Assembly (NCBI RefSeq): GCF_000429845.1
Contig: NZ_AUCQ01000002.1
Location: 186,001 to 250,000, forward strand
DNA: 64,000 nt
Direction of reading: 5' to 3'
Source: Comamonas composti DSM 21721
GTDB lineage: Bacteria; Pseudomonadota; Gammaproteobacteria; Burkholderiales; Burkholderiaceae_C
The notes below the pieces were generated by a model that saw only the letters and a list, made by a program, of their open reading frames with translations, had not been told where the DNA came from and made no database searches. The position numbers were made by a program, and so were the translations under genes. Of the stretch, positions 18,370 through 26,930 are shown piece after piece. Numbering within the stretch: the first letter of the stretch is position 1; the number at the start of each line of letters is the position of its first letter.

Positions 18370-18984
18370 CTATTTCTCGGTGAATGCCAGCTTGACGCCC
18401 AGCCCTGCAAAGGCCGAGGCAAAGCCATAGCGCAGCCACTGCTGCACAGCGTTTGACTCCATGACCAAGCGGCGAAACGCATGGGCCAGCCAGCCATAGG
18501 CCACAAACACCGCAAACGTCATGCCCATGAACACGGCGCTGAGCAGCAACAGCTGCAGCAGCGGCTGGCTGGCGCCCTGGGGCACAAACTGCGGCAAAAA
18601 GGCCAGAAAGAAAATGGTCAACTTGGGATTGAGCACATTCATCAACACCGCCTTGATGACCAGGCTGCGCGCCGATGTCCTGGCCACGCTGCCATCCACG
18701 GCGAAGGCGGACTTGTCACGCCAGGTGGCCCAGGCCACATAGAACAGATAGGCCACGCCCGCATATTTGAGCAACTGGAATGCCAGGGCGCTGGTATGCA
18801 TCAGCGCCGCCAGGCCCAGCACCGTGGCCAGCAGGTGGGGGACAATGCCCAGCGTGCAACCCAGGGCAGCATAAAGACTGGCTTTACGCCCTTGTACCAA
18901 GCCCGTGGACACGGTGTAGACCACACCGGTGCCGGGAATCAGCACCACCACCAGCGAGGTCAGCAAAAACTCCAGACTGATCAT
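18370..18984 (-). CDS. LysE/RhtB family amino acid exporter
   Basis: A 204-residue protein with six hydrophobic helices and the family signature near the N terminus: PGTGVVYTVSTGLVQGRKASLYAALGCTLG. NVLNPKLTIFFLAFLPQFV in the middle is the other conserved region. It would export an amino acid or homoserine lactone-like solute; the substrate is not readable. The start MISLEF at 18984 is chosen over an ATG seven codons upstream, whose residues precede the usual family start. Confidence 0.87.
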   Translation of the reverse strand: MISLEFLLTSLVVVLIPGTGVVYTVSTGLVQGRKASLYAALGCTLGIVPHLLATVLGLAALMHTSALAFQLLKYAGVAYLFYVAWATWRDKSAFAVDGSVARTSARSLVIKAVLMNVLNPKLTIFFLAFLPQFVPQGASQPLLQLLLLSAVFMGMTFAVFVAYGWLAHAFRRLVMESNAVQQWLRYGFASAFAGLGVKLAFTEK

Positions 18985-19088
18985 GCGTGCACTCCTTGGC
19001 AACAAGATGATGAATGCGGCAGTCTATCCAGCCCTGCTCCAAGCCGACGCCATGGCCTCACGGCGGGCGGGGCGAAAAGCGCAGCCGA

Positions 19089-19331
19089 TTAGAGTGTGCC
19101 CTCCTCGCCATCGGCGGTCTCGGCACCGCCCGGCACATAAACCAGCACATCACCGGGCGTGCAATCCAGATGGCGGCAGATCGCATCCAGCGTGGCCAGC
19201 CGCATGCCCTTGACCTTGCCCTGCTTGAGCAGGGAGAGGTTTTGTTCCGTGATGCCTATGGCCGCAGCCAGGTCCTTGGACTTGACCTTGCGCCTGGCCA
19301 GCATCACATCGAGTGCAATTTCAATCGCCAT
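19089..19331 (-). CDS. Small Xre/Cro-type helix-turn-helix regulator
   Basis: An 80-residue protein made almost wholly of one Xre domain: IALDVMLARRKVKSKDLAAAIGITEQNLSLLKQGKVKGMRLATLDAICRHLDCTPGDVLVY. This subtype (YozG-like) is commonly encoded next to DUF2975 membrane proteins, as here, where the DUF2975 stop lies nine bases upstream. The pair probably forms one transcription unit, with the regulator acting on the palindrome at 19946-19972. Confidence 0.88.
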   Translation of the reverse strand: MAIEIALDVMLARRKVKSKDLAAAIGITEQNLSLLKQGKVKGMRLATLDAICRHLDCTPGDVLVYVPGGAETADGEEGTL

Positions 19332-19340
19332 GGTCTGCCG

Positions 19341-19910
19341 TCACACAAACTGCTGGTTTTCGGCATGCAGATCACAGGCGCGCTGCAGAATCCGGGCGAT
19401 GGCGATCACGCAGGCCGCCAGAAACAGGGCGATAAACACCGGCGGCTCCAGGCTCAACGTCAGCATGCGCTGGCCCACGGGCGCCAGCATGGTGAGCCAC
19501 AAACCCAGCACCGGCTCGCAGACAAAGTCCAGCACCACCCAGGCCACAAGGGCGCGGCCCAGGCGCTCCATATGCCCATAGGCCGAATGCACAAAGTAGT
19601 TGCCGCCGGCGTATTGCCGGAACAGCGCCCGCAGCTGCAGCAGCCCATAGGCCATGGCCAGCAGCGGAATGCAGGAGATCAGCGCCGCCCCCAACAACTG
19701 CCACCAAGGCATGGCCAGCACATCGACACCGGCCATAGCGACCATGCGCTGGGTCAGCGCAAAACTCAGCCCGGCGCCCCCCTCCACCTGACCCAGTGCA
19801 GGGAAGAACCAGCTGGCAGCATTCAGCACCAGCATGGCCACCACCAGCAGCAAGGCCGCCGCCGCAATGTACTGGCTGTTGCGCGCCAGCGAATCCTGTG
19901 TTTTCACCAT
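19341..19910 (-). CDS. DUF2975 membrane protein
   Basis: A 189-residue protein with four predicted membrane segments (about residues 20-45, 70-95, 125-150 and 160-180). The ATG at 19910 (MVKTQDS) is used; the longer frame begins with TTG and has no ribosome-binding site. The function of DUF2975 proteins is unknown. Their constant pairing with a small Xre regulator suggests a two-gene sensing unit in which the membrane protein may sequester or modulate the regulator (inference). Confidence 0.85.
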   Translation of the reverse strand: MVKTQDSLARNSQYIAAAALLLVVAMLVLNAASWFFPALGQVEGGAGLSFALTQRMVAMAGVDVLAMPWWQLLGAALISCIPLLAMAYGLLQLRALFRQYAGGNYFVHSAYGHMERLGRALVAWVVLDFVCEPVLGLWLTMLAPVGQRMLTLSLEPPVFIALFLAACVIAIARILQRACDLHAENQQFV

Positions 19911-19945
19911 CCATCCTTTGGAGTTCAAGATGGCGCGACTGTAGC

Positions 19946-19972
19946 AAAAATTATCGTTTTACGATAATTTTT
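19946..19972. promoter_or_regulatory. Perfect 11-bp palindrome, candidate operator of the Xre/DUF2975 unit
   Basis: AAAAATTATCG (19946-19956), five bases, CGATAATTTTT (19962-19972). The TTATCG-N5-CGATAA core stands out from GC-rich surroundings and lies ~36 bases upstream of the DUF2975 start. It also has A/T tails, so it could double as a terminator between this unit and the convergent-side hsp70 gene end. Confidence 0.55.
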
Positions 19973-20021
19973 TATTGATTTACTTTGTTTTCAAACCGCT
20001 ATGCCGGTGAGTCAACAGGTC

Positions 20022-22928
20022 TCACAACAACACCAGCCCCGGCGGCAGGCTATCGCCCAGGCTGCGTTTCTGGTCTTCGGCCTGCATCTCGACTACCTGT
20101 TCGACCATGGCGATCCAGCGCTCGGGGGCGCCCGAGATGCGCATTTTTTCCAGTACCCGGGCTCGAACCTCATAGTGCAGATCGCGTGCACGGTCACCGG
20201 TCATGCGCGCCATCTGCAGGGCCGCGAACATTGCGGTTTCATTCCTGCGCCAGTCCTGCTCCAGCGCGGCGTTCAGGAATTGCGCCACCGCGTCGGGCGG
20301 CATCACCAGATGGGCATTCGCCGCCAGCGGCTGGCGCGCGGCCAGCCGGCCCAGGGCCCACCAGGTCTGCTGGGTTTCATCGGGGCGCTTGAGGCGCTGC
20401 AGCATCCACTGGCCCATTTCCTCGCGGTATTGCCAGGGCACGGCCTCCATGGCCGCAAACAGGCGCAGCATGTCCTCGTAGCTGCCATGGCGGCTCTTGC
20501 CGCGCGTGTTCTGCTGCACGGCCTTTTGCATATGGCCGGCCACGTCTTCCAGCAGTTGCATCTGCTGGGCTTCATTCAGGCCTGCGGCCACGCGGCGCCA
20601 GAAGACCCACCACTCGGTCCAGTTGGCGGCCTCTTTGCCATGCGCCAGGCCTTGCGCATACAGGGCCCAGACCTGGTCCATGCGCCAGGCATCGAGCTCG
20701 GCGCCCAGGCCTGGGCGCAGACACCAGCCGGCGAGGTTCAGCCATACGCGCTCGTGCTCGGGCGTGCGCCTGCGGCGCTTGGCGCGCGCCAGCAAGGCAT
20801 CGAACAGGGCGCGCAACCGGCCCAGCTCCCAGGCTTCGCGCGGGCCGAGGATTTTCTCCAGCGACTGGCGCAACTGACGCACCTCCTTGGGCTGGACTTC
20901 GCGCGCCTGGTTGCCAAAGATGTGCTCTATCAAATTCAGAGCTTGTACCGCTCGTCCCTCTTGGGTTTGAGCATTATTCATGGCTGAAACGCCCTCTTCA
21001 CAAGCGCTAGCAGCTATTGAATTTTCAGCCTCAGTTGCAGCACCGGACTCGCCGCCAGCGCGTACCGCAAAGGCCAGCAGCCAGGTCTGGGCCTCATCCT
21101 CCTGCGACTGGCAGCGCACCTGCAGCGTGCCGAGCTCGCTCATGCAGGCCTGCAACTGCACCTCGACCTGGGAGGCTTGCCGGCCTTCGGGTGCGGGCAA
21201 GACCATGGACAAAGGTGGCAGTTCGACCCAGCCCTCGCCGTCGATCTCGGCCATCTGCCCGGCCTGGGCGCGCACATTCGCGCGGCTGTCGGCCAGCAGT
21301 ACAAAGCGCACGGCCTGGCCCAGCCTGAGCGAAAAACGCCGGCCCGTCAGAGTGATGCGCACGCCCTCCTCGGTGCCGCGCGGCAGCAGGCAGATGGCCT
21401 GGGGCCGGGTGCCGCCCGCGCCCGGCAGCACCAGCCAGTAGCTGCGCGCCGAGCCGCCGCCTATGCGCGGCAGCACCGCCATGGCCGCTGGCCGGTCGGC
21501 CCCAGAGTCTGCAGTTTTGCGAGCCGCCTGGGCCGGTGCCTTTGAGGCAGCCTGGCTTTCCTGCCAGCGCGAGAGGCCGTGGGCCGCAGCACCGCGCGCC
21601 ACGGCCCAGTCGGGATGGGGGTTGTGCAGCAGGCGCACGGGGCTGCCGCGCCACTGGCCGAGCTGCTCGGCCAATTGCGCGGCCAGTGCGTGCGCGTGGA
21701 AGACGCCGCCGTTGAGCAGCACGGTGTCCGGCAGGCCCGGCAGAGCGTCGCCATCGGCCTCCACGCCCTGCTGTGCAAGAAAGCGCGCCAGATGCCGCGT
21801 GATCGCCGCATCTGCGGGATAAGGCAGGCCCAGGCCGCGCAGGCCGCCCTGGCGTCTGGCGGGCAGCTCGTCCATGGCTGCGAGCGGCATAAAACCCTGG
21901 ACCACGATCTCATGCACCCGGGCGCGCGTCAGCGGGGCCGAGCGCGTACGGGCCAGCAGGCGCGAGCCCGAGCCCAGCAAGGTCACTGCGACTTCCGGCG
22001 GTGCATCCTCGGCCAGCAATTGCTCCTTGGCCTGGCGGCAGCGCTGCACCAGCTCGGCAAAGCGCGCGGGCGGCAGGCGCTGGCCCTGATCGGCGAATTG
22101 CGGCTCCAGCGCATGAGCCAGGGCCAGGTCCATGTTGTCGCCGCCCAGCATCAGATGCTCGCCCACGGCCGTACGCGTCAGCTGGGGCAGGCCGCCAGCG
22201 CGCGCGGGATCTACCCTGATCAGCGTGAGGTCGGTAGTGCCGCCGCCCACGTCCACCACCAGCACCAGCCGGCTGCCCTCAAGCTGCGCGGCCAGGTCCC
22301 GGCCCTGCAGGACCAGCCAGTCATGAAAGGCGGCCTTGGGCTCTTCCAGCAGATGCGGCTGCGGCAGACCGGCCAGGGCTGCGGCTTCCAGCGTGAGCGC
22401 GCGCGCGCCTTCGTCGAACGAGGCGGGCACGGTCAGCACCAGCATCTGCGCGTGCAGCGGCGCCTCGGGGTGGAGCGCATCCCAGGCGGCCCTGACATGG
22501 GCCAGATACGAAGCCGAGGCCAGCAGCGGCGAGACCCTGCCCACCTCCTCGCCAGCCCCCCAGGGCAGTATCGGCGCCGTGCGGTCCACACCTGCATGCG
22601 ACAGCCAGCTCTTGGCACTCACGACCAGCCGCTGCGGCACGCCCGCCCCGAGGTCGCGCGCCCAGCCGCCTATCACCGCAGGCGCCTGCCCGTCAGCGGC
22701 CAGTGGCGGCCAGGGCTCGCGCCAAGCCTCGCCGAGCTCTCCGGCCAGGGCCTGGTAGCGCGCCGAAGCCAGCATCGGCAGGGCCTGCAGCTCGCCCGCC
22801 GTACTGCGCTGGGGAATGGGCAGCAGCGCAATGTCTGCAGCACCGCCGCCCAGCGGGGCATAGGCTGCCACCGTGTGGCTGGTGCCCAGGTCTATGCCTA
22901 TGACGTAGGTGGAGGACGAGGTTTCCAT
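20022..22928 (-). CDS. Hsp70 family protein with C-terminal DUF3731 region
   Basis: A 968-residue protein. The N-terminal ATPase domain is intact: IGIDLGTSHTVAAY (phosphate 1, residues 9-22), VVDVGGGTTDLTLI (phosphate 2) and GEHLMLGGDNMDLALA. Residues ~450-625 form the remainder of the Hsp70-like part. After a linker at ~628-660, the C-terminal ~300 residues match DUF3731, with its two landmark motifs RPG (CLRPGLGAELD) and WRR (VFWRRVAAGL). There is no EEVD or DnaK-type C terminus. The linker codes through half of a GCGCTTG repeat (AENSIAASACEEG). Its usual partners, a second Hsp70 and DUF2760, lie 5 kb away on the same strand. Confidence 0.88.
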   Translation of the reverse strand: METSSSTYVIGIDLGTSHTVAAYAPLGGGAADIALLPIPQRSTAGELQALPMLASARYQALAGELGEAWREPWPPLAADGQAPAVIGGWARDLGAGVPQRLVVSAKSWLSHAGVDRTAPILPWGAGEEVGRVSPLLASASYLAHVRAAWDALHPEAPLHAQMLVLTVPASFDEGARALTLEAAALAGLPQPHLLEEPKAAFHDWLVLQGRDLAAQLEGSRLVLVVDVGGGTTDLTLIRVDPARAGGLPQLTRTAVGEHLMLGGDNMDLALAHALEPQFADQGQRLPPARFAELVQRCRQAKEQLLAEDAPPEVAVTLLGSGSRLLARTRSAPLTRARVHEIVVQGFMPLAAMDELPARRQGGLRGLGLPYPADAAITRHLARFLAQQGVEADGDALPGLPDTVLLNGGVFHAHALAAQLAEQLGQWRGSPVRLLHNPHPDWAVARGAAAHGLSRWQESQAASKAPAQAARKTADSGADRPAAMAVLPRIGGGSARSYWLVLPGAGGTRPQAICLLPRGTEEGVRITLTGRRFSLRLGQAVRFVLLADSRANVRAQAGQMAEIDGEGWVELPPLSMVLPAPEGRQASQVEVQLQACMSELGTLQVRCQSQEDEAQTWLLAFAVRAGGESGAATEAENSIAASACEEGVSAMNNAQTQEGRAVQALNLIEHIFGNQAREVQPKEVRQLRQSLEKILGPREAWELGRLRALFDALLARAKRRRRTPEHERVWLNLAGWCLRPGLGAELDAWRMDQVWALYAQGLAHGKEAANWTEWWVFWRRVAAGLNEAQQMQLLEDVAGHMQKAVQQNTRGKSRHGSYEDMLRLFAAMEAVPWQYREEMGQWMLQRLKRPDETQQTWWALGRLAARQPLAANAHLVMPPDAVAQFLNAALEQDWRRNETAMFAALQMARMTGDRARDLHYEVRARVLEKMRISGAPERWIAMVEQVVEMQAEDQKRSLGDSLPPGLVLL
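21001..21030. repeat. GCGCTTG half-repeat inside the hsp70-DUF3731 gene
   Basis: CAAGCGCTAGCAGCT at 21001-21015 is the exact reverse complement of the arm at 11289-11303, followed by ATTGAATTTTCAG resembling the flank of other copies. It is translated in frame as the linker of the Hsp70 protein. Confidence 0.6.
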
Positions 22929-23231
22929 GAAGACCGCAAGCAAAGAAAGCAAACCGGCAATCCTACCCGCGCACCAGGAAGGCTCACAAAACCCGGCCCC
23001 CGGGCGAAACAGTGCATGCCCTGTTCCGTCTTGGTGCCAGCCCCCAAGAGCAAGGCCTTTCAACCTCGGCGCCTCTGGCCACAGCAGTGCGCCAGCGGGC
23101 GCAGGCCGGCATTCATGCGTGGCCCTGGCATCGATTGCCACAGCCTGGCACAGCAGTTGCAAGAAGGGCTTGCGCGCCACCTCGCAACCCTGTTGCGGCG
23201 CGACCATCCGACCTTCAAAAGCGACTTGTTC
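22929..23231. other. Divergent intergenic region between hsp70 and amine oxidase genes
   Basis: About 300 bases separating the minus-strand hsp70 gene from the plus-strand amine oxidase gene. The plus-strand reading frame stays open through it but shows no recognisable domain. It should hold the promoters of both genes; I see no clear operator palindrome. Confidence 0.4.
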
Positions 23232-24827
23232 ATGCCCACAGAAAAAGCACCTCTGACACGAAGAAGACTTCTTTCCATGATCGGCCAGACCGCCGGCGGC
23301 GCAGCCCTGTACCAGGCCATGTCCAGCCTCGGCCATGCGGCCGAATCCGGCTACCAGGGTCCGGCCCGGCTGAGTCGCGCCAGGCCCGGCGCCAGCGTGG
23401 TGGTTCTGGGCGCCGGCCTGGCCGGCATGCTGGCCGCCGTCGAGCTGCGCAATGCCGGCTACCAGGTCAGCGTGCTCGAATACCAGGGTCGCGCGGGCGG
23501 GCGCTGCTGGACGCTGCGCGGCGGCGACCGCTACACCGAGCTCGACGGCACCACACAGGACGTGGGCTTTGCCAAGGGCAACTACCTGAACCCCGGCCCC
23601 TGGCGCGTGCCACACCATCACCACGCCATGATGGATTTGTACCGCCGCTACGGCGTGCAGCTGGAGCCCTTCAACCAGGTCAACCACAGTGCCTATGTGC
23701 ACCACAGCCAGGCCTTTGGGGGCAAGCCCCAGCGCTTTCACCACATCAGCAGCGATATGCGCGGCCATGTGACCGAGCTGCTGTCCAAGGCCACACGCCA
23801 GGGCGCACTCGACGAGGCCGTGACCACCGAGGACCGCGAGAAGCTGCTGGCCGGCCTGCAGTCCTGGGGTGCGCTGGACAAGGACTACCGCTACATCGCC
23901 AGCCTGCACAGCAGCGAATTCCGCGGCTTTGCACGCGCGCCGGGCGCGGGGCTGATGCCCCAGGCCCTGGCCTCCACCCCGATCGACCTGCACACCCTGC
24001 TGCAATCGAATCTGTGGAAACACATCGGCATGGAGAATATGCAGGAGTTCCAGACCACCATCTTCCAGCCCGTGGGCGGCATGGACATGCTGGCCCAGGC
24101 CATGGCGCGTGATCTCGGGCCCCTGATCCAGTACCACGCCAAGGTCAGCAAGGTGGAGCAAAGCGAAAACACCGTCACCGTGCACTACAGCGATGCACGC
24201 CGCCCGGGCAGCCTGCGCAAGCTCAGCGCCGACTGGTGCGTATGCACGATTCCGGCCTCCATCCTGAGCCAGATGGAGCTCCAGGTCGGCAGCGCCATGC
24301 GTGCCGGCATCGACAGCCTGCCCTATGCGAGCTCCAACAAGATCGGCCTGGAGTTCAAGCGCCGCTTCTGGGAAGAGGACGAGCGCATCTACGGCGGCAT
24401 CAGCTATACCGACCTGCCGATCCGGCAAATCTCCTACCCCTCCACCGGCTATATGCGCCCCGGCCCCGCCGTGCTTCTGGGCGCCTACACCATGGAGGAC
24501 AACGGCTCCTACCGCTTCGCCTCGCTCACGCCCAGGGAGCGCATACGCATGGCGCTGGAATACGGCAGCCAGATCCACCCGCAATACCTCAAGGAGTTCA
24601 AGACCGGCGTGGCCGTGGCCTGGCACCGCGTGCCCTGGATACAGGGCTGCTTCGGCGCCTGGAGCGATGCGCTGCGCGCACAGCACTACGAGGCCATGGC
24701 CCAGGTGGATGGCCGCATCGTGCTGGCTGGCGAGCACCTGTCCTATCTGCCAGCCTGGCAGGAAGGCGCGGTGCTGTCCTCGCTGGATGCCATACAGCGC
24801 CTGCACGCCAAGGCCCTCAGCGCCTGA
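23232..24827 (+). CDS. Flavin monoamine oxidase family protein, Tat-exported
   Basis: A 531-residue flavoenzyme. Its twin-arginine signal is LTRRRLLSMIGQTAGGAAL at residues 8-26. The FAD-binding dinucleotide motif VVVLGAGLAGMLAAVELRNAGY and the motif GRAGGRCWTLRGG follow at ~55-100. The C-terminal FAD-contact region reads VDGRIVLAGEHLSYLPAWQEGAVLSSLDA. It would oxidise an amine or amino acid to an imine in the periplasm. The ATG at 23232 is chosen because it begins the Tat signal; the frame runs on upstream without domain content. Cytochrome c and RidA-like genes follow, suggesting electrons go to cytochrome rather than O2 (inference). Confidence 0.9.
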   Translation: MPTEKAPLTRRRLLSMIGQTAGGAALYQAMSSLGHAAESGYQGPARLSRARPGASVVVLGAGLAGMLAAVELRNAGYQVSVLEYQGRAGGRCWTLRGGDRYTELDGTTQDVGFAKGNYLNPGPWRVPHHHHAMMDLYRRYGVQLEPFNQVNHSAYVHHSQAFGGKPQRFHHISSDMRGHVTELLSKATRQGALDEAVTTEDREKLLAGLQSWGALDKDYRYIASLHSSEFRGFARAPGAGLMPQALASTPIDLHTLLQSNLWKHIGMENMQEFQTTIFQPVGGMDMLAQAMARDLGPLIQYHAKVSKVEQSENTVTVHYSDARRPGSLRKLSADWCVCTIPASILSQMELQVGSAMRAGIDSLPYASSNKIGLEFKRRFWEEDERIYGGISYTDLPIRQISYPSTGYMRPGPAVLLGAYTMEDNGSYRFASLTPRERIRMALEYGSQIHPQYLKEFKTGVAVAWHRVPWIQGCFGAWSDALRAQHYEAMAQVDGRIVLAGEHLSYLPAWQEGAVLSSLDAIQRLHAKALSA

Positions 24828-24875
24828 TACCGCGTCTGAGACACGCAGCCCTCTTGCATCTTCACGGAGTCCTTC

Positions 24876-25358
24876 ATGCACACTTTTGTTTCCCGGGGCC
24901 TGGCCCTCGGCGGCCTGCTGCTGAGCAGCCTGTTTCACCCCGGCGCCATGGCTGCCAAGCCCGGCTCCACGCACGCCACGGGCAGCGCGGCCGAAGTCCT
25001 GGCCCTGAGCCCCGCCCAGGTCGCAGCCCTCAAGGCCGACTTTGCCAGCACGCCGCAACAGCTCGCCCAGCGCAGCGGCGAGCAGGTCTACCAATCCATC
25101 TGCCAGGGCTGCCACATGCCCAAAGCCCAGGGCAGCCAGGGCGCGGGCTTCTACCCGGCGCTGGCTGCCAATGCCAAGCTCACGGCTGCCGCCTACCCCG
25201 TGGCCGTGGTCATGAACGGTCTGCACGGCATGCCCGGCTTCGGCGGCCGCCTGAGCAACCAGGAAGTGGCCGAGGTCGTGAACTACGTGCGCAGCCATTT
25301 TGGCAACCGCTACACGGATGCGGTCAGCGCCAGCGACGTGCAGGCATTCCGCCCCTGA
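24876..25358 (+). CDS. Periplasmic c-type cytochrome, single heme
   Basis: A 160-residue protein with a signal peptide (MHTFVSRGLALGGLLLSSLFHPGAMA) and one CxxCH heme site, CQGCH, at about residue 80. MNGLHGMPGFGGRLSNQEVAEVVNYVRSHFGN is the usual C-terminal part of class I cytochromes, with the candidate axial Met in GMPGF. It lies 48 bases after the amine oxidase gene and is probably its electron acceptor. No terminal oxidase gene is nearby. Confidence 0.9.
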   Translation: MHTFVSRGLALGGLLLSSLFHPGAMAAKPGSTHATGSAAEVLALSPAQVAALKADFASTPQQLAQRSGEQVYQSICQGCHMPKAQGSQGAGFYPALAANAKLTAAAYPVAVVMNGLHGMPGFGGRLSNQEVAEVVNYVRSHFGNRYTDAVSASDVQAFRP

Positions 25359-25423
25359 TCCTCCCGGCCCTGCCTGGCCCTTCCGTCCATTCTTTTTCTT
25401 GTCATCCCATAAGGCTTTCACCC

Positions 25424-25957
25424 ATGTCTCTACGCCCACCCTTACTGCTTGCCTGCCTGCTGACCTCCTTGGCTATGGCCGGCTGCGCCACCCATACGGG
25501 CGCCGCGCCCGCGCTCGTGCGCTACAAGATCCCCGGCAGCAACTTCCCCATCGCCAACGCCGTGGAAGTGCCAGCCGGCGCCGGCACGGTCTATCTGTCG
25601 GGCAAGACCGCCACGCTCAAGGACAAAAGCAAGTCCCCCACCGAGATTGCCGCCTACGGTGACACCGAGACGCAGACCGTCTCCGTGCTGCAGGCCATCG
25701 ACGCCCAGCTCAAAGGCATGGGGCTTTCCATGTCCGACGTGGTCAAGATGCAGGCCTTTCTCGTCAAGGACCCGGCCAAGGGCGGGAAGATGGACTTTGC
25801 AGGCTTCATGAAGGGCTATAGCCAGTTCTTCGGCACGGCCACCCAGCCCAATCTGCCCTCGCGCTCCACGCTGGAGGTGGCCGCCCTGGCCAACCCGGCC
25901 CTGCTGGTGGAGATCGAGGTCATGGCCGTGCGCGGCGGCCAGTCGGTCAACCGGTAA
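25424..25957 (+). CDS. RidA-family lipoprotein
   Basis: A 177-residue protein with a lipoprotein signal (LLTSLAMAGC, Cys at about residue 21) followed by a RidA/YjgF domain. RidA enzymes hydrolyse reactive enamines and imines to keto acids and ammonia. The catalytic arginine is in LPSRSTLEV and the acidic residue in LLVEIEVMAV, so the active site looks complete. An exported, lipid-anchored RidA is unusual, since most are cytoplasmic. Its position after an exported amine oxidase and cytochrome suggests it deals with imines made in the periplasm (inference). Confidence 0.88.
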   Translation: MSLRPPLLLACLLTSLAMAGCATHTGAAPALVRYKIPGSNFPIANAVEVPAGAGTVYLSGKTATLKDKSKSPTEIAAYGDTETQTVSVLQAIDAQLKGMGLSMSDVVKMQAFLVKDPAKGGKMDFAGFMKGYSQFFGTATQPNLPSRSTLEVAALANPALLVEIEVMAVRGGQSVNR

Positions 25958-26163
25958 CCGCACGCGCCCTGCGGTCGAGCAAGCACAGCCGACGGCGGCA
26001 CCGCTTGACCGGACTGGGGGCCGCGCACCGGTCTGCTGCATGCGGCCGCCCGGTGCGCGTCCTCCACACACTCTGCTATGGATAGCAGCCTGCGCGCTTA
26101 GCGCATGCGCTGCCGACTGGTTTCGTCTGCATATCTCTTGACTCAGAGAAAGCGAGCGTATCT

Positions 26164-26816
26164 ATGTCAGCAGAAAAATCCGGGCTCACCCGACGTCAAT
26201 TGCTTTCCATGATCGGCCAGATGGCTGGCGGATCGGCCATGTATCAGGCCATGTCCAGCCTCGGCCATGCCGCCGAATCCGTCCACCGCCCGCTGTCCGG
26301 GCTGGGAAAGGCCAGGCCCGGCGCCAGCGTGGTGGTTCTGGGCGCCGGCCTGGCCGGCATGCTGGCCGCCATCGAGCTGCGCCATGCGGGCTACCAGGTC
26401 CGTGTACTCGAATACCAGGACCGCGCAGGCGGGCGCTGCTGGACGCTGCGCGGCGGCGACCGGTTCACCGAACTCGACGGCACAACCCAGACCGTGGGCT
26501 TCGCCCCGGGCAACTACCTGAACCCCGGCCCCGGCGTGCTTCTGGGCGCCTATGCATTCGAGACCACGCATGCCTGCTACCTGACCTCGCTCACTCCCCA
26601 GGAGCGCATACGCCTGGCCCAGGTGGACGGCCGCATCGTGCTCGCAGGGGAATACCTGTCCGGCCTGGGCTGGCAGGAAAGTGCGGTGCTCTCGGCACTG
26701 GACGCCACCCGGCGCCTGCACGCTCGGCCTTCGAAGTCACAGCCCTGGCCAACCCGGCCCTGCTGGTGGAGATCGAAGTCCTCGCCGTGCGCAGGGCCAG
26801 GTCGGCAAGCAGATAG
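26164..26816 (+). pseudogene. Collapsed second copy of the amine oxidase-RidA cassette
   Basis: Residues 1-~122 closely match the intact oxidase at 23232 (LTRRQLLSMIGQMAGG, VVVLGAGLAGMLAAIELRHAGY, GRCWTLRGGDRFTELDGTTQ, NYLNPGP). The sequence then jumps to a piece near residue 415 (VLLGAYAF ... SLTPQERIR), then to the C terminus (AQVDGRIVLAGEYLSGLGWQESAVLSALDA). From about 26727, in another frame, it reads the last 29 residues of the RidA-like lipoprotein (AFEVTALANPALLVEIEVLAV) to a TAG at 26814-26816. The cytochrome gene and most of both enzymes are gone. The frame stays open to 26856 but cannot make an active enzyme. FAD-fold N and C halves are fused without the substrate domain. Confidence 0.88.
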
Positions 26817-26930
26817 CCGTCACGCGCGGCGCTTGCCGCATCTCCGAAAGCCCTGACACCACGAGCCGCCAGGCGCGATGGCGCCTGCGCGCTTGCCTTG
26901 TCCCTGTTGGCTCACACACCGAACCACACC

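Noticed and set aside
25958-26163. Possible promoter or attachment site between RidA and the collapsed cassette
   Set aside because: Contains short self-complementary bits such as GCGCTTAGCGC, but nothing that sets it apart from background.
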